64,000 nt of DNA from Rhynchosporium graminicola. Its lineage: Eukaryota; Ascomycota; Leotiomycetes; Helotiales; Ploettnerulaceae. Location of the stretch: the NCBI GenBank assembly GCA_900074885.1, contig FJUW01000012.1, positions 1-64,000 of the forward strand, written 5' to 3'. Each line of letters opens with the position of its first letter. Position 1 is the first letter of the stretch. Shown one piece after another: positions 61,303 through 64,000 of the stretch. The notes beneath the pieces were generated by a model that had not been told where the DNA came from, ran no database searches, and saw nothing but the letters and a program-made list of their open reading frames with translations. The position numbers were made by a program, and so were the translations under genes.

Positions 61303-64000
61303 ATGTTTGCAATCGCGACTCCACCCGCGAAGCAGTCCGTTAGCGAAACAATAACTACCTTGTCAGGTCGCTTGAACTCGTCCACGTTGCTTGAAGATCG
61401 TCGCGCTGCTATATTGGGCCTGCGAAGCTTTGCAAAAGAATACCCAGCGTCCGTAGCCTCAGATGCTTTGCGAGGATTGATCGGAAGTCTCAGCAACGAC
61501 CGCGAAGATGTTGACACGGTCAAAATTACCCTCGAGACGCTCCTTATGCTATTCAACCCCAATGAGAGTAGTCCCGAAGCATCAGAAGAGATTGCGCTCT
61601 GGCTCGCAGACGAATTTACTCAACGTCAAGATAACATAACCCTGCTGCTAGACTTCTTGGACACCCAGGACTTTTACTCGCGTCTCTACTCGCTACAGCT
61701 ACTCTCGGCTATTTTGGCGTCTCGAGCGGAGAGGACAGAAGAATGTATATTCATAGCACCTCTGGGCATATCTAGGTTGGTTGCAGTACTTGATGACAGG
61801 AGAGAGGCTGTCCGAAACGAGGCTTTGTCTCTGCTTACGTACCTCACACCAAACTCCACCGAACTGCAGAAACGAGTCGCTTTCGAAGATGCCTTCGATC
61901 GTATATTCAACATCATAAAGCTGGAGGGATCTTTGGTTCATGGTGACAGGATTGTAGAAGACTGCCTGATCTTTTTGGCGAACCTTCTTAGGCTCAACAA
62001 CTCCAACCAGTCCTTCTTCAGAGAGGCAGGATGCGTCCCCAAAGTCTCTTGGTTACTGAAAGATGCTGGCAAAGTCAGCGGCGAAGATGACATCGCTGAA
62101 TGGGCGAAGACCCAAAGAAATCGGAACATATATGCATTGCTGGCAGTTTTGAGGCTGTTTCTGGTCACTGGTGGAGTGGGGACACAGACAAATCAGGCTT
62201 CTTTCTGGCAGCATGGTGTATTGGATCAGGTTCTTCACCTGGCTTTCAGCCGCTCAACAGAGATGCAAATAAAAGCAGAGGTATGCCAAGCAATGTGTTT
62301 CATTCCTGTGTTCATAGTTGTTAACTTTTGAAAAGGCTTTGACAACTTGTGCTGATCTCATTCGAGGCAACCCTGCACTGCAAGAGGGCTTCTCACAGTT
62401 CAAAGTTACCTCGGTCCTCGATGAGCCTTCCGATGACGGGAAGAAAATTGGCTCGTCGGACGGAATACCTCAGGTTTATGTCATTGATGGGCTCTTGGAC
62501 TTGACACTAAGTGTGCCTTTGATGAGTGCTTTCGATTCTAGACTTGCAGCATGCGAATGCATCAAGTCATACTTTTTCAACCACCCTGTGATCCGAAAGC
62601 ATTTTCTCCATCGCGCGATCGATGGTCATACTGCGGGAGCTGATGAGACCGCCAATGTAATAACCACTCTTCTGCAGCCCTTGGATAGCCAAGCGTCGAG
62701 TGATCCATATCGGTACTGGTTCGCAGCGGTCATCTTATTTCACCTCGTCTACGAGGACGCAAATGCCAAGAGCCTTGTGATGAGCATTACTGAAGGAGAT
62801 GCAGCTCAAGGAGAAGAAGTGGTCACCTGCCTTCAGACGCTCACTGGAAATCTCGTGGTTGGAATACAGAGAAATCTGGACGAGCGAGTATTGGTTGCTT
62901 ACCTGATGCTTTTGTGCGGATGGCTGTTCGAGGATCCCGACGGAGTCAATGATTTCCTCGGCGAAGGAAGTAACCTCCAAAGTCTGGTCCAAGGTGTATC
63001 TAGTAGCGCGGGAGATGGTGTCATGGTTCAGGGCTTGTGTGCTATATTGCTTGGAATAGTATACGACTTTTCGACCAAGGACTCGCCCGTCGCTAGAGCT
63101 ACAATACATCCAATCATTGCTTCACAGATGGGCCGAGAGAAATACATTGACCGGCTGACGAAACTGAGAGCCTATCCCCTCTTTCGCGACTTCGAAGTAT
63201 TGCCACAGAGGCTCAGTTCGGCCCAACCTGGTGGCCTCCCAGAGGTATTTTTTGACACCACATTTGTTGATTTTATCAAGGACAACTTCAGTCGCTTACT
63301 ACGTGTGATCGACCGAGATCCTGGAATGGAGATACCTGTCGTTGCCAATGGTGTACAGAAGGGAATTTCTCGTGAGATGGTTGACTCGTTGCGGTCGCAG
63401 CTAGACGAAAAGGAAAAGGCGCTGCAGAAGGCGCAAGAAGAAGTCGTATCTCTGGGTAGGCAACTGGGGCAAGAACAAGCCGATCACCGCAGGGACAAGG
63501 AATTGTCTTGTGTTGAAATGGCAAGGATCAAGAATGTTAATGATGCCTTGCAACGGCACCACGATAATGATGTAAAGTATGACAGCCGTATCCATTTGAA
63601 ATTTTGGAAAGTTGACCAAGTATAGGAGATTACAAGCAGAGCAACGACAGCTCATTCAAGACCACCAGCAACACCTTGAGAATGTGCAGAAGGCGTCTGA
63701 TGCGACTTCTCAGGACCACCAACGACAGCTTGAGCATGTGCAAAAGGCCTCTGAAACAAACGCTGATAGAATACGGAAACGAACCGAAGCAGAAATCGCA
63801 GATCTCCAAGCCAAAATCAGCAAGTTAGAAGCAGATTTGACCAAGGCAAATATTTCCATAGACCACACCACTAGGTTCATTTCTGACATACTCCAGGCAA
63901 ACAAAGACCATATACAAGACCTTCAGACCGCCCACCTCGAGTACCAATCAAATAGTACAGAGCAAGTAGCACGTTTGCAGCGAGCTGAGGAGAAAGCAAA
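61303..64000 (+). CDS. uso1: Vesicle tethering protein Uso1/p115, 5' part
   Basis: Start ATG gives MFAIATPPAKQSVSETITTL. Exons: 61,303-62,280, 62,336-63,576 and 63,626 onward past the window end. Introns are 55 bases (GTATGC to AAAAG) and 49 bases (GTATGA to TATAG, GTTGACC branch), both in phase. Residues 1 to about 660 are the armadillo-type globular head (LLEDRRAAILGLRSFAKEYP; NEALSLLTYLTPNS; AEALTTCADLIRGNPALQEG). From about 673 a coiled coil begins (SLRSQLDEKEKALQKAQEEV) and continues to the window edge. The family tethers COPII vesicles to the Golgi together with Ypt1. The C-terminal tail is outside the window. Donor choice for intron 2 was made by phase; a GTAAAG donor four bases upstream needs a different acceptor. 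Confidence 0.93.
63657..63764 (+). repeat. uso1: 54-base tandem duplication inside the uso1 coiled coil
   Basis: Units 63,657-63,710 and 63,711-63,764 encode QDHQQHLENVQKASDATS and QDHQRQLEHVQKASETNA. The 18-residue unit is not a multiple of seven, so one extra copy would shift the heptad register. Confidence 0.75.

Overview
The window is a nuclear chromosome segment of a filamentous ascomycete (Pezizomycotina); I cannot fix the class. Support: short GT-AG introns of about 45-200 bases with CTGAC/CTAAC-type branch sites, an intact pentafunctional AROM gene, fungal-type rat1, neurofibromin/Ira, uso1 and an Rpn4-like C2H2 regulator, and a large block carrying the signature of repeat-induced point mutation (RIP).

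Bases 1-23,167 are an AT-rich graveyard of nested LTR retrotransposons, almost emptied of CA/TG dinucleotides. I resolve several chromodomain Ty3/gypsy copies. Element A (9,040-16,814, minus strand) is full length, with 266-268 bp LTRs and a CTAGC target duplication; it sits inside an older plus-strand reading frame that resumes after it. Element B (19,976-23,167, plus) is a relative of A missing its 5' part. Element C (1,840-4,763, plus) has a CGGTG duplication but retains only integrase and chromodomain. Remnant D (18,868-19,975) is the 3' end of a C-type element. Remnant E (about 17,700-18,865, minus) is a third integrase. The most unusual signal is a reading frame antisense to gag-pol, between integrase and the 3' LTR, that stays recognisably open in both A and B despite heavy mutation (about 9,880-10,815 plus; about 21,430-22,330 minus).

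Bases 23,168-30,257 are a transition zone with two decayed hydrolase genes: a GH32 beta-fructofuranosidase-like pseudogene (23,946-25,751) and a pepsin-like (A1) aspartic protease pseudogene (28,968-30,257). Between them are about 3.2 kb in which I recognise no gene.

From 30,965 onward is a conserved gene island: AROM (plus, one intron), an Rpn4-like C2H2 transcription factor (minus), a microsatellite-rich intergenic stretch to about 44.2 kb, an unrecognised 571-residue gene (minus), a glyoxalase-like gene with one in-frame stop (plus), a 10-exon neurofibromin/Ira RasGAP (minus, 2,606 residues), rat1/XRN2 (minus, 995 residues, with a likely GC-AG intron), and the 5' part of uso1 (plus, running off the window). 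rat1 and uso1 are divergent over about 800 bases. These genes serve aromatic amino-acid synthesis, proteasome gene control, Ras/cAMP signalling, nuclear RNA decay and ER-Golgi tethering; they are neighbours and not a pathway cluster. Exon joins in AROM, the C2H2 gene, the unknown gene, RasGAP and rat1 were checked by phase, and their coding lengths are divisible by three. I saw no tRNA, rRNA or CRISPR array.
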